This document shows, one piece after another, positions 1 through 11,178 of a stretch of 64,000 nucleotides of DNA. A program made the translations under genes and the position numbers. Below the pieces are notes generated by a model. The model saw only the letters and a list, made by a program, of their open reading frames with translations. It was not told the origin of the DNA and did no database searches. The stretch is from Ligula intestinalis (Eukaryota > Platyhelminthes > Cestoda > Diphyllobothriidea > Diphyllobothriidae). The stretch's first letter is position 1, and each line of letters begins with the position of its first letter. The stretch spans positions 23,815,684 to 23,879,683 of the forward strand of contig JAYGXS010000008.1 of NCBI GenBank assembly GCA_036362985.1. Direction: 5' to 3'.

Positions 1-9
1 ATGGTGGTT

Positions 10-43
10 TTAGTAGTAGTACTAGTAATAATAATAATAATAA

Positions 44-78
<35 letters not shown>
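10..78. repeat. TAG/TAA trinucleotide microsatellite
   Basis: An uninterrupted run of TAG and TAA triplets opens the window. The remaining bases up to about 450 hold no convincing gene or repeat. Confidence 0.9.
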
Positions 79-450
79 AGATATTATCAAGACTCGCTGC
101 AATTCCTAGAGAAGGTAAGACTTCAAAATTGCAAAATATGAAATTGTGGTGTCTTTCGACGTCATTTCTTAATTCGCATCCATTCCTCTAGAGCTCCTAG
201 ATACCTGTGCTACGGAGCTCCTACCTATCGAGGTCCTGCTTGAACTCCACGATCTTGGCCTGGAAACAAATCTTTTATTTGCTGATAAATACTACCAAAA
301 ACTAAAAGTTGCCCCTATGTAGTCAGCAATATCCGACTTTTTGGTTGAGGCTGTCATGCAAGAATTTGAAGCTCCAACATTTCCCACAGTTAATCCGAGA
401 GTGTGGCTGCACTAAGTAGTCGATAAATTTGTCATCAAGGCAAACAGTAT

Positions 451-800
451 TGCTGGCAAGGCAAAGGAGACTGATATGTGGTCATTTCTGGCTGATTAGC
501 CGTCATCAGCCAGTCATACCCAACCACAAGTGGTGCCCCAGCCGAGGCTTGAACTCGCGACGAACCCATTGCTGAAGAGTTATAGCCTAAGACTCTGATC
601 GAAGAGGTCACGAGTACGAGCGTCATATGGTGCAACACTTGGGATTAACAATGGCTGGCTGAAGAAGTGGCCATAAATGGCCATTCTAGTCTTCCTTGCC
701 TTTGATGGGTATGTTCTTCTGCCTATGTTTCCTATGCTGGCGGGACTCGAGCTTGAGTCCCAAGACAGAATGGCATGAGTGAGTCCCCTAACCGCTCGGT
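451..800. repeat. SINE family 1, two head-to-head copies
   Basis: The minus-strand part (about 451-575) shows the reversed family-1 core, with tagccgtcatcagccagtca and a reversed B box. A plus-strand part (about 585-800) carries a degenerate head (gaggtcacgagtacgag) and the body ggccattctagtcttccttg. The family is a tRNA-derived SINE whose best copy is at 38.4 kb. This pair is divergent. Confidence 0.7.
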
Positions 801-954
801 ACCTATCTATCCACTTAAGCTAATATTCTCAACCAAAATTACCAAGCCGACGAGTCTCTGGCTCAAAAGTTACGACATTCGACATCTAGCCAACGGGTAG
901 CGAGTTCGAATCTTTCTCGCCAATGCTCTTTGCCTAGACTACTAGCCGCTGTAC

Positions 955-1065
955 AGGGCTGCTGGCAAGACCAAGGAACTAAGCCTCAAGGCAGAGCGCG
1001 GAACGAGCGAGTCCCGTTATCGATCGGTGAAAGTTCATCAACGAGTTTACAAATAACCATTTCCG
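955..1065 (+). repeat. SINE family 1, 3' tail fragment
   Basis: It matches only the tail part of the family: a glycine-codon-like GGC-rich segment, then gttatcgatcggtgaaagtt and catcaacgag. The tRNA-like head is absent. Confidence 0.6.
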
Positions 1066-1965
1066 ATTAGTTTTCCCCTTTCAGGTACTTTATCGATTAA
1101 CTTGCGAGCTATGGCGTTTTTCGTACGACTCAGCTGGCGCCAATTAATCCGGCCCGGTTGTAGTATAGATTACGCAGCCGTGTGTTTAACTTTGCCTGGA
1201 ACAAACATGGCGGAACTAACACGGCTGCAAACAACCTTTTCAAAGTCCTTTCATCATCCGGGCTCAACGATGCATGCACTGGCGCCTTTTGGCGGTAAGC
1301 AGGTTCGCCTCTGCCTTCGTTTATGCCAAAGTACCTGTACTCCCACTACCACGAAGATTACTGCCATCAAAGCAGACTAGCTATCTTGTTTAAAACGGCC
1401 AACGGCAGTGATGTGTTGTGTGTGTATAAGCACAAACGCAGGCGTAAACGACACCTCTCTTCCCCCCCCCTTGACACCGCCGACGACATCGTCACCCGGA
1501 AAGCCGACCGGCACCCGTTAACGCCACGCTCTCCAGGTCCGGCGTCGCCGAGACGCATAAACAGCGGTGAACGCAGACTTGGCCAGCTTATATGCGGTCA
1601 CAGAGGAGTTGCAATCACCACCGGTCTCTGCTTCAGCCGTCCCTCGCGCTTACGCATTCCGCACGGTCCTACCGTACCTTTAAGTCACGTCTTGACTCCG
1701 ATGTTAATCCCCCCCCTTGCCTGCTCGTCAATGACCAAGATCAAGAATTGAAACGTTATTAAAGGAGCAGGAGACGACTGTTGGTTAAATTGTGTGCAGC
1801 AGATAATGATCAGAATTGGTTGGTGAACGCTAACCCAGCGGTTACAGGACTTAATCTCGAGGGTGGGATCCAACTTTGGGTCCCAGAAATTGTTCAAATA
1901 ATGCAATGTTTCCGCAAAAAATAGCCTGCCATAAATGAACACAGAAATTAACTTACTTATATAGG
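1066..1965. other. No recognised feature
   Basis: Two overlapping open frames occur (up to 142 codons at 1,323-1,751). They have arginine/proline-rich low-complexity translations, no recognisable domain and no convincing splice or start context. I see nothing supportable here. Confidence 0.5.
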
Positions 1966-1969
1966 AGTA

Positions 1970-2165
1970 TTCCGGCAGACACTGGCAACCATGATATAGC
2001 TATTTCGGGCTAGTGGCCCTCATCAGCCACGGGTAGCCAACTCTAGTGTAGCAGCTGAAATTGCCGCCGCACCCGAGTTTCGAACTCGCGCCTCGCTGGT
2101 CAGGGGCAGACGTCTTAACCATTGAGCCATCGAGCTCGATGTCTAGCCGGTTGTAGATCGGGGAT
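1970..2165 (-). repeat. SINE family 1 copy
   Basis: A reversed B box (gagtttcgaactcgcgcc) and a reversed A box (taaccattgagccatcga) are present, followed by ctagccggttgtagatcg, which ends several copies in the window. Confidence 0.8.
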
Positions 2166-2224
2166 ATATATTATTCGCTTGATCGGCGCACAAGCGAATT
2201 ATAACTTACTTATAGTTTAGCAGG

Positions 2225-2870
2225 TGTGACAAATGTGGACAATTTATACCTGATTATACTTTATATTTTACTGGATTTCTTGATATTCCTGGAAAAAAGA
2301 TTGTTGGTTGGGAGGCCGCCTACTCAAACTTATCTGAGGTCCAACTTACCGTTCTGGAGTTAGATAAGTATAGTCTGCGGCACCTTCAAGTTACATGCGC
2401 AACAACTTTACATTGGTTTATTTAACTTGGTTGAGTTAACTCATTGATATTTAAGTTCTGTTATTAGTTTAGTTTTCAGTTCACTATTATGTTTACTATG
2501 CTTATTTAAGTTTTGCATTATCTTTTTAGTTAAGTGAGTTTAGCTTACTTTAGTTTACGTTCATAGCTAGTTGTTTCAGTTTTAGTTAGTTATTTTTTAA
2601 TTAATTTTTTCCCCAATATTTGCCTGACTGCACATTTGAATTATGTCGCACCTTTTTGTTGACAAACATTTGATTGCTTAAATAATTATTCCTGTTTTTT
2701 GCTTCTTGTATAAATTTTATTTTTTAAATATTTTTTATTCCCCTTGTATTGCCCAGACTGTGTACTCTATTGCACCCAGCCCTGCATTTCAAAAGGATGG
2801 GGCTTTCGTGTGCTAGCCAGAGACCCAAAGTAGGATTCTACTCTATTGAGTCCAGTCAGCAGACGCACGG
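2225..2870 (+). repeat. Dispersed repeat R1, near-complete copy
   Basis: R1 is defined by three blocks that recur in the window. The first is gtccaacttaccgttctgga with cttcaa...tacatgc (about 2,335-2,400). The second is a long TTTAGTTT-rich stretch (2,420-2,760). The third is a terminal block with tattgcccagactgt and a following aaggatgggg...ttcgtgtgct (2,750-2,850). Other copies are at 25.2-25.9, 40.1-40.6, 54.3-55.7 and 61.5-61.9 kb. It encodes no protein and its class is unknown. Confidence 0.75.
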
Positions 2871-2977
2871 CAGTTAGTGATACAAGCAGACTGAAATTCC
2901 TAAAAAGACATGGGAGACTAGTATGACCATCAATCCGCCAATTTTAATTATTCTCGATCAAAACCGGCAAAACAGAG

Positions 2978-3200
2978 ATCCCTTGGCTCAGTTGGATAGA
3001 CTTCGCGTTAAACAGGTCGCGAGTTCAAGCCTCGGGGGGAGGCCCCACTTGAGGCTCGAATGGGACACCACTTAGGTCTGGGTATGGCTGGCTGATGATA
3101 GCTTAAAAGCCAGAAACGGTCACATTCTACTCTGCCTTGTCTTTGTCGGCACCACCGATCCGTTACGGGACGCACTGCCCCATTCTGCTGGGTACTCACT
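2978..3200 (+). repeat. SINE family 1 copy
   Basis: An A-box-like ttggctcagttggatag and a B-box-like gcgagttcaagcctc are followed by ggtatggctggctgatgata and ccttgtctttgtcgg. An extra short duplication of the B-box region (cacttgaggctcgaatggg) is present. Confidence 0.85.
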
Positions 3201-3209
3201 CTTGAACAC

Positions 3210-3595
3210 TATCCCTTTGTCATTGCCTTAAATCCATTCGTTATTTTATGAAATTTCAACGAAAATTCTGACGAGTACCTTCCTGTCAGAAAAATACCTC
3301 ATTTAGTTGATTTGCAACATTAGTTACAGCGCAGTATAATCCCACAATATTTCAGTCAGGTCAAAAGGTCGGCTTTTGAAAAAGCTTTTCTCCAACCGGC
3401 TAAAAAAACTACCCCCTGATCTCGTATGACCCTTTCTAACAGTTTTTCGATTGTACCTTAATAAATTAAAATATATTTTATCGAAAAAATGTCCAGAAGT
3501 ACTCTTTCCTGCACTCACTTGGTGGTAAAATGCGTCCTCTTCAATATTTTACTTGAAGAATCCGAGCCTGCTCCATTAATTATTACTTTTAACAG
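3210..3595 (+). repeat. Dispersed AT-rich repeat R2 copy
   Basis: The order tttcagtcaggtcaaaaggt, then ttaataaattaaaatatatt, then cactcacttggtggtaaaat matches blocks at 4.86-5.2 kb and 51.7-51.9 kb. It is non-coding and unclassified. Confidence 0.6.
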
Positions 3596-3719
3596 AGCAG
3601 GCAAGACGGAGATCCAATAAACCTTGTAAAAACAGCTCAGTGTAAAGTGATGGCTGATCAGTTTTCAGGATTCTAAGGTCTGTTTTCACCGGGAAAGTGG
3701 AATTCAACCCTTCGGACAG

Positions 3720-4300
3720 GCCATCATAATTGAGACCGGTCGGTTCACCAAGACGATTTTTCTAACGTCTGGTCTCCATAAAAAATTACAGACCAGCCAT
3801 CCTAACATCCATTTGTTGCAAAAGTATGGAAAATCAGTTCAAGCGCTAACTAGCGCAGTTCCTAGAACAAAACCCATCTGTTTTCCGTATTCCTGCATGG
3901 ATTCCGTAAACGCAGGTCGACAGTGAAAAAACTGCCCTTCTACTTAAACTGGGGACTTGGGCAGTTGATGGAGGGGGCACGATGCATGCGTTCCAGACTG
4001 ATTTCCAGAAGATCTTCGATACTGTGTCTACCTATAGTCTTCTGTACACAGTTAATCGAAATTGAACCTTAACCCCGTCGAAAACGTTTCAGGGTGTGCG
4101 ACCAAACTTCTCCCACGAAACGGGAAATCTCCAGCTTTTTCGTGGAATTCCAGGCGGAATCCTGCGCGGACAGGACTGTTGTCTTCTATTTCGAGACTGT
4201 TTCCCGTTAGCAACCAGTACTTACCAGCGAGGTCAAACTCCGAGTGACTGGTGTCCGCCTAGACGCACAGATTTTTTTAATTTTCCATACAGTGGTTGAA
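3720..4300 (+). mobile_element. LINE reverse transcriptase remnant
   Basis: Broken frames resemble CR1/Jockey-like reverse transcriptase. They include an NYRPAILTS-like stretch (about 3,790-3,815), HGFRKRRSTVKK (about 3,898-3,934) and DFQKIFDTV (about 4,000-4,025), which correspond to the usual NYRPISL, GFRxxxST and DFSKAFDTV blocks in the right order. Stops and frameshifts break it throughout, so it is a dead copy. Assignment to a LINE is firm; the clade is a guess. Confidence 0.65.
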
Positions 4301-4565
4301 GCTTGGGATATTTTGTCTCAGGATGAAACTTTAAAAGAAAACTGAACCAATATTGCAGTACACAAAGGAATTCTATCCGACCGCTGCCCTCTAACTGCCT
4401 TTTATTATCAACGTATTACATACAACTGTAACTATGCAAGAAGCGTCTATATATAGAGTGTCTTCTAAAGAAGAGAAGGGCTTCATCCGAAAAGTTGAGA
4501 CTTTAATGCGCACATTTTCGGGACTGGTTCCCCAGCTCGTCTTCAGGCAGATAGCATTACGTGAA

Positions 4566-4840
4566 AATATGGGGGAGACTGGAGTGGCCATTTCTGGCTT
4601 ATTGACCGTCATCAGCCAGTCATACCCAACACCAAGAAGTGCCTCACCCGAGGCTCGAACTCACAAGCTTTTTATCAGAATTCTAATGCACTAACCAGTG
4701 AGCCACATGCTGGTTGTCTTTCCGGTTTAGATCGGGAGATGATGAACGTTCAGCCATTGCATATGGACCGCTCTCGGCGGAGCATGGAATTAGTGAGTTC
4801 CGTTATCGATCGGTGAACTTTAAGTAACAGATGAGTTAGG
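4566..4840 (-). repeat. SINE family 1 copy plus adjacent tail
   Basis: The minus-strand body and head run from gggggagactggagtggcc to gtgagccacatgctgg, with B box cccgaggctcgaactcac reversed. A plus-strand tail fragment (gttccgttatcgatcggtga) follows at about 4,798-4,820. Confidence 0.85.
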
Positions 4841-4860
4841 GTTCAAACACAGCGAAAGAA

Positions 4861-5240
4861 TGACACGCTTTCTCGAATCGGCATTGATTCAGGTTGTGAA
4901 ACTGATTATCTTATAGTCTATTCTCAAATTATTTCAGTCCTTAAAGGATGTCGGCGTTTTAACGAGCTTCGTTCTGACTGCTTACAAAACCCGTGTGCTG
5001 TAAAAAGTAACCACTTAAATATTATGCGTTTTATCATTGATTTTGACTGCCTTTATAAATTAAAGTATTTTTTATTGAAAATGTACACGAAAAAATATTT
5101 CTTGTACTCGCTTGGTAGAAAATTACGTCTTTTTTAAATTTTATACTTAAAGGGTATCCTTCGGTTTAAAAAATTTTAATGACGAGCTTTTTTTCATATT
5201 GAGCTTCATTCATATTACATCGTATCCGTCAATTTATTAA
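4861..5240 (+). repeat. Dispersed AT-rich repeat R2, left arm of an inverted pair
   Basis: The first ~205 bases (to about 5,065) match, inverted, 5,585-5,800. Shared blocks include gattatcttatagtctattc and tatcattgattttgactgcc. The remainder (to about 5,170) matches the R2 copy at 3.4-3.6 kb. Confidence 0.7.
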
Positions 5241-5534
5241 TGCTGCCTAAACTGTTTAATGCATGTTCCTAACCTTTTGCAAAATTTTATGAGAACTATG
5301 TGACTTCTTCCTCAAACTGTAAGCGAAAGCGAACTTTTCCCTAAACAGGATGTACATAGTGTGCAGTTTGTAAATCTTGAATTCAAGTGTAACAGACAGT
5401 AGGTTTCAAAACAATTCAGTAATTAAGAAGGTTTTTGAAAACCAAAAGATACCCTTTCTTTAATTATGAAGTTTAAAGAAGGCGTAATTGGCTAGCAAAC
5501 GAGTAAAAGAAATAATTTTTAGTTCATACTTTCC

Positions 5535-5537
<3 letters not shown>

Positions 5538-5578
<41 letters not shown>
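5538..5578. repeat. (TA)n microsatellite
   Basis: About 20 uninterrupted TA units lie between the two inverted R2 arms. Confidence 0.95.
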
Positions 5579-5582
<4 letters not shown>

Positions 5583-5584
5583 CT

Positions 5585-5800
5585 AAAAAGGCAGTCATAA
5601 TCAATGATAAAAATGCATACAATTTAAGTAGCCACTTTTTACAGTACAAAGGTTTTGTTATTGGTCAGAACAAAGCTGATTAAAAAGCTCGCATCCTATT
5701 ATGACTGAAATAACTTCAGAATAGACTAAACGATAATCAGTATCACAACCTCAGTCAATGCCAATTAGCGAAAGAGTATCAATCTTTCGCATATTTCCGC
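5585..5800 (-). repeat. Dispersed AT-rich repeat R2, right arm of an inverted pair
   Basis: The reverse complement of this segment aligns with 4,861-5,065, by eye at a little over 80% identity. Together the arms form a large foldback with about 520 bases between them. Confidence 0.7.
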
Positions 5801-5862
5801 ATAATGCATGAATTCTGGTGCGTACTGTACTCTATAGGATACATGTGCAAACGTATCCTCTC

Positions 5863-6050
5863 TTCGGTAGAAGAAGTTCTTTGGGAAAATGTTGTTTATC
5901 GAGTGAATTTTTGAAACTGGCTCACCAGGTCTTCATCAGACGGATGGGACCATTTCGTACGATTCCCATCCATCTGATGACGACCTGGTGAGCCAGTTTC
6001 GAAAATTCACTCAATAAACAACATTTTCCCAAAGAACTTCTTCTACCGAA
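5863..6050. repeat. Near-perfect 87-bp inverted repeat of a PLE 3' terminus
   Basis: Arms 5,863-5,949 and 5,964-6,050 are reverse complements with four mismatches by my reading, separated by 14 bases. The right arm holds a hammerhead-like core (CTGATGA at 5,974-5,980 and CGAAAA after an internal CTGG/CCAG hairpin). The same sequence, diverged, lies at the 3' end of the PLE at 9.2 kb, so this is an inverted pair of that family's terminal repeat without its coding part. Confidence 0.85.
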
Positions 6051-6600
6051 TTATACTTCTTGGGATGCCGACTTTCCAGTTCATATCCTCTCTTGTTCTT
6101 GTTTCATAGGCAATTTCGTCGTCTTCAAATTTTATTTCAGAAATGGTCTAACTTTTGGTGTGGAAAATGTTTTAAATTGTTGGCAACTCATAAATGTAAT
6201 ATGCAAACACCAAGTTAGCGGAACTAGTGACGCCCGCTAAAGATAACCACTTGATAAGCACATATTTCCTGCTTATTTTTAAAACGGCCATGAAGTGCGT
6301 TTGGAAGGGGCATTTAGTGAGAATGATTTGCTTAGGTCGCCCGATCTGGACACAGCAATAGGAATCGTTCGTACGCAATACATGTGGCTCTGTGCGAATT
6401 TTCGGGGAAATTAGGTGTAGGATTAAGGTAATTGCTAGGATCAAGAGTAGGGGTCCAGATTTTGTTGACGTTTAAGGTTAGGGTTCCTGTTAACTCTGGG
6501 GTTTGGCTTTAAGTTAGGGCTAAAATTAAGATTCAGACTGCCGTTTAGGGTTTTTTGTGTTAGCTTTAGGGTTAAGACACAGCAATAGTTATTCTTCCTG
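6051..6600. other. No recognised gene; weak TTAGGG-like stretch
   Basis: About 6,470-6,570 contains scattered ggttaggg, gttaggg and tttaggg words like a decayed telomere-type array. Nothing else is recognisable. Confidence 0.4.
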
Positions 6601-6720
6601 TATATTCCACTGCGTATCCCAATTCACCACCCATAAAACCCAATAACCACCGTTTTCGTAGGACAACGTGCTGGGATTAGGGAGAATTGAAAGGGGCTAC
6701 ATAAGCTACTATTACCCTGA
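6600..6720 (+). repeat. Partial repeat related to R1 flank
   Basis: The words aaccaccgttttcgtaggac and gctgggattaggg match 40,500-40,560 and, inverted, 40,040-40,090 and 61,490-61,520. Bases 6,720-7,260 after it show no gene. Confidence 0.5.
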
Positions 6721-7262
6721 AATTTATCATAAGGCGTTACTACTTCCGTTTCCTGATCTGATGTCCATACAAGTCATCCTTACATTGACTTCAGGTGTAG
6801 AAAGCCGTCTTCTCAAGAAGACTTCACTTACACGAATTTTTATGCAAGGACGATGGGCGAAATTTCGGTGAGTTCGGAAATTTCTTGGTGCCCCTTCTTT
6901 AAGTACACAAGTTGAAGGAGACCTCACTTGATCCCAAATGAATATACGGGGAGAGTGCGTCGGCGCATCCATCCGCTTTGTCCACGCCTGGATCTCGGCT
7001 CTTGTAATAAAACTGTCCGATTTCACTCATGCGGCACCTTTTCTCTGCCATTAAAGCGTCAGAAAATATATCCTGGTGGGACAAAATCATTGGCGCCGTA
7101 GGAGTAAACTAAGATTTAGCAAGTTTGCAAGTTTATAATTCACCAAAGTTGGCTGTCTGGGGTAGGCAGAAGCGTTTCACTTGCATCCTGTAATCTATTT
7201 CGGGCGGGGGGAGCGACCTACAAAGCTCTCTGGGTTTGCTTCGTCGAATTAGCGAGTTAAGA

Positions 7263-7490
7263 ATTGCCGGCAAAGATCAGGGAGATTGGAATGGCCAATT
7301 CTGGCTTATAAGCCATCGTTAGCCAGTCATACCCAGACCCAAGTGGCGGCCCACCCGAGGCTTCGGGTGCAAAGCTCTAACGCCCCAATACCATCTACCA
7401 GACACTGCGCTCGAGAGTGAGCCCCAAGGTGGAACGGAAGTAGTGAGTTCCATTGGCGATCGGTGAACGCTCATCAACGAGTGTCCAGGC
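7263..7490 (-). repeat. SINE family 1, partial minus copy with plus tail
   Basis: The minus body gccggcaaagatcagggaga to cccacccgaggcttcgggt lacks a full tRNA-like head. A plus-strand tail (gcgatcggtgaacgctcatc) follows. Confidence 0.8.
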
Positions 7491-7494
7491 ACGC

Positions 7495-9150
7495 TTTGCC
7501 TGAACACTTCATCTCGAGAGGGCCTGTGCGGTTACAGGCGCCGGGCCGGAGATTACTGCCGGACTGGAAAACCGCTGCAGTCCGTCTGTCTGCACAGCCA
7601 GGCCGCAGACGTCTCGCGCTGACCTGTCCTGCCTGTCCGCAGTCCGAGGTCTGAAGTCTAAACAATACAGCCCGAGGTTATGTGTGTATGTGTAAACAAG
7701 TGAATCCTGTGCCATAAATCTGTCCTGACGGTGGTCATCAATCCGTCTCTTTGGCGTATACAACCGTCCTTCCGGGCTGCCTGCTCCATTCCCCCCCCCC
7801 CCACTCCGCTCCAAGGCTGAACAATTATGTCGCAGCTGTCAACTAGAGTCGGTCGTACACGGGAAGATGGAACTGCACCCCCCCCCCCCTCCATACTGCA
7901 GGCTGTATTGTGCCAAATTCGAAGGTGGGGGGGTACAGCCTATCCCCTGTGTCCCCATTACCCCAACACGCCTAACCTTGATTCAACCTGAAATTCGTTC
8001 GGAATAGTTGGAAATTCCCTTGACGTCTTGCATCTGCCATCGCGCAGAATTGGGAATGCCTTCAGACGTTCGTTTTAAACCGGAAAAGACGTCCATTCTG
8101 GATCTGCGGCAAAAATACCAAACCGAACGTCATAATCGAACACGAAGGGGACCCCACGACGAACCGGCCAGAAGAGGAGGCAGGATCACCGGGACTCTCT
8201 ACCATGGGAACAAGGCAGTACACAAATTACTGCTCATGACCCCAAACGACAGCCGTCTTCACTGACAGTCAATTAGCGTTTACCACTATAATTGCTCCCC
8301 CCTCCCTCCCGACCTCCATCCTTCTGGTTTATGTGTCTTTTCCCTTGACGACCGCTGACAGTTTATTGGCCTTTGGACACTATAATTACCGTCCTTTTGG
8401 TTGCTGCTTCTCATATCTGAAGATGAACTCCTGTAAGAGTTCGAAAGCTCAGGACAGTGAACCAATTGATCCTCCTCAGTAAATTGACCCCGTTTGGGCC
8501 TCATTCCCTTTCTCGCCCTCCAAATTATCTCCTGTCTGGTTAACTACATTTGTTATAGTCAAATCCTAGCCTCGCTTTAATGCTTTTTGCCGACTAGCCG
8601 TGAGTCTATCTTTATTTATTCCGATCACTGCACAGTTGGAGGGGGGAAGATTTTCACGAAAGTTTCGGCGTCAGATTATGTTCTGCTCTCTATGTATGCG
8701 TAACCGTCTCATATATACATAGGGTAGACAACTGCATCCATTATAAACAATTTTTAGCCCCTAATTGTTTATTTGAACTACAAAATGAGGTCATTAGCGC
8801 AGGATGATAGGACCGTTTTGAAAGAAGTCCAATTTGGCTTTAATTTTGCAAGGACGATTCGTGATGACGTCGGCATCTGCAGTGTTCGACCATTATGCAT
8901 TTTGGTGACTTCCCACTGATATTTGGTTTTTATGCCTGATTTTATTCAGAGTGGATGGAGGACGGTTTTTCTGAACATCGAGAAGTAATATTTTCAAAAT
9001 AAAGTGTTTCCCTCTCTCTCCATCTGAATTGGTGCGGAATAATTAGTACACGTAGGCCCTTTTTTGAGGCCTCATTCGCTTCCCCTCCCAACCTCCCCAA
9101 CGTCGTTTAACTAATGTTTATGTCTTTTTCACCAATTACTTATAAGTCTT
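7495..9150. other. No recognised gene
   Basis: Short open frames on both strands (60-100 codons) overlap each other in GC-rich sequence with C-runs at 7,791-7,802 and 7,879-7,890. None has a recognisable domain. I regard them as chance frames. Confidence 0.5.
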
Positions 9151-9154
9151 ATTC

Positions 9155-10905
9155 GGAAGAAGAATTTCTTTAAGCAACAGTGGTTTATTGTGTAAATTTT
9201 CGACGCTGGCACACTAGGTCGTCGTCAGATGGATGGAAATTGTACAAAACAGTTAATTCAAAGTGCAAGGCTGACAGAAGATTATATTATGGGTAAGGTA
9301 ATTGTCCATAATCATCACCCATATGTGATTGTGTGGTCAATGGGGAAGATTACTTTTCACCCGCACGTAATTATACAGTCGGTCGGGGATTAATTTTCGA
9401 CAGCAATTAATCGGGCTGGTTTTCGCTTCCTCTAGTCCGGATAGGCTGTCGTCTGTTCCATGCTTCCCTGAGGTTGGTATACATCGCGTCCAATTCGACA
9501 TACCTGTTGATGCACGAGTCGTCGGAGTTGATGGCTTCTAAAAACTCGCTGCCTTTCTTTTATGGACAACAGCCAACAATGCAAGTTTCGTCCCATGCAA
9601 ATTGGTGTCCAGTTTCCAATGTGTGCATGGCAACCTCGGACAAGTGGTGTCGACCCTTTACGTTGACGTTCGCGTAAGCGTGTGGAGGCCGATTATCCTG
9701 TCTGCCCGCAATAAATTGTATTGCAGCCACTACAAGGGATTTTGTAAATAGCATATTTTCTGTCAAAATAGCCAACCCTATCCTTAGGTTGTACAAGTTG
9801 ATTTCGTAGAGTATTTATTGGTTTATGCGCCACTTGGATTTTATACTTCCTCAGGTGTCTTTCAGCGAATTCGGACACGTTCTTAATGAATGGAAGTGTT
9901 TGCCAACTTTTTTGGATTGGGCGCCTGATCGGAACAACCTAGTTCCTTTTCTTTTTTGACTGTTTTCCTCTACTGCATCGTCGCACGAAATCTCTGGGGT
10001 AACCGTTTTTGTTAAAACAGTGTGAACAGGTAATTGCGTTCGGCTTGGTAGAGTTCAGGGCTAGAACAATGCGTTCTTGCTCCATTGATTAGGGTGGTGA
10101 CAGCACTTCGTTTGTGAGCAACAGGGTGGTTGCTCTCGTAATGTAGTATGACATTCGCGTGTGCTTTTTGCGGTAAACTGATGTTTGGAGTGTTTTGTCA
10201 GTATTCCGTTGTACTAGGACGTCGAGAAATGAGAGTTTACGTAAACGTGATGCCTGGCATCGTTGAGTTCATAGTGTTGTGCAGTGTTTCGAGCTGGTCC
10301 CTTTTGACAATGAAAAACGTGTCATTAACATTTCATACCCACAACTTGGGATTTAACTAGTGGCAGAGTCATTGCTTCTAATTTTTGCATTGTGACTTCA
10401 GCTACGGAGTCCGAAATGACTGATCCCAATGGAGCTCCTTTAGTCTGTTGATAATGTTGTTGTGCGAATGAGAACTCAGTTTCCAGGTAGAGATGGAAGA
10501 GTCCAAGCAGGGCAGATACAGGAAAGTCTATATAGTAGTAAGTGAGTAGTTCTTCCGTGTATTGCCTTTCCAAATCTAGTGGTATCGACTTGAAGAGAGA
10601 GACGACATCAAAGAATACCATTCTTTCGTCTGTAACTATTTCAAGTCCTTGTAATTTGTTTAGGAACTCCATAGAATTGTTTGTTGGTATTCATCGGTAT
10701 TCATCCCGAGTATTGCACAGCCCGGAGAGGGAGAGGTCTTCACTTAAACTGACATCAGATGATCGCGTTCTCTTCAAACTCCTCTTTTTGGTAGCCCGTT
10801 GTACTCCGATCAAGGCAATACTTTACACCACTACCATCTACCGCTTTGCTAGGCAACTTATCGATTGCCAACTGACTTGTCTGTACCTAACTACACCATT
10901 CAGTT
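9155..10905 (-). mobile_element. Penelope-like element A, degenerate RT plus GIY-YIG
   Basis: On the minus strand, broken frames run in the PLE order. RT motif A is DVVSLFKSIPLDL and motif B KGAPLGSVISDSVAEVTMQK (10,672-10,390). Motif C has decayed to VNDTFFIV (about 10,320). SFLDVLV follows after a frameshift (about 10,240). The GIY-YIG half contains IPCSGCNTIYCGQTG (about 9,740-9,700), and HTLETGHQF lies near 9,620. At least three frameshifts or stops make it dead. Its 3' terminal repeat (9,155-9,245) carries a hammerhead-like CTGACGA...CGAAA and matches the palindrome at 5.9 kb. The RT-GIY-YIG order is established for PLEs; the family name is mine. Confidence 0.85.
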
Positions 10906-11074
10906 AACCTGAAAACGATTTCGTCAATAACGTTTACCACAACTAGTGTGAGTGCCAACGATATTACAGCCCGTACAGTCTTTCTTCTCTTAATATATAC
11001 GAGCCAACTGGATCTGTCAATAGACGGCGGATTTGCCATATGCAGTTTCCGTCCGAGGTTCCGGCGGCACAACA

Positions 11075-11178
11075 CCTGGGGTCGGGTATGGTTGGCCGAT
11101 GATGACTAATAAACCAGAAACGGCCATTCCAGTCCCCTTGTCTTTGCCGATAATGTACAGTGGATTCCGTATATGATG
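11075..11178 (+). repeat. SINE family 1, body fragment
   Basis: It carries ggtatggttggccgatgatg and ccattccagtccccttgtct followed by ttgccgataatg. The tRNA-like head is missing. Confidence 0.75.

Noticed and set aside
1102..1751. Possible two-exon arginine-rich gene
   Set aside because: No domain and no supported splice pair; composition is typical of chance frames.
5974..6020. Active hammerhead in the 5.9-kb palindrome
   Set aside because: Core words are present, but the bases after GAAA cannot form a normal helix III with U16.1, so I treat it only as hammerhead-like.
7474..7894. Overlapping cysteine- or arginine-containing frames
   Set aside because: They overlap on both strands in GC-rich DNA with poly-C runs; no recognisable domain.
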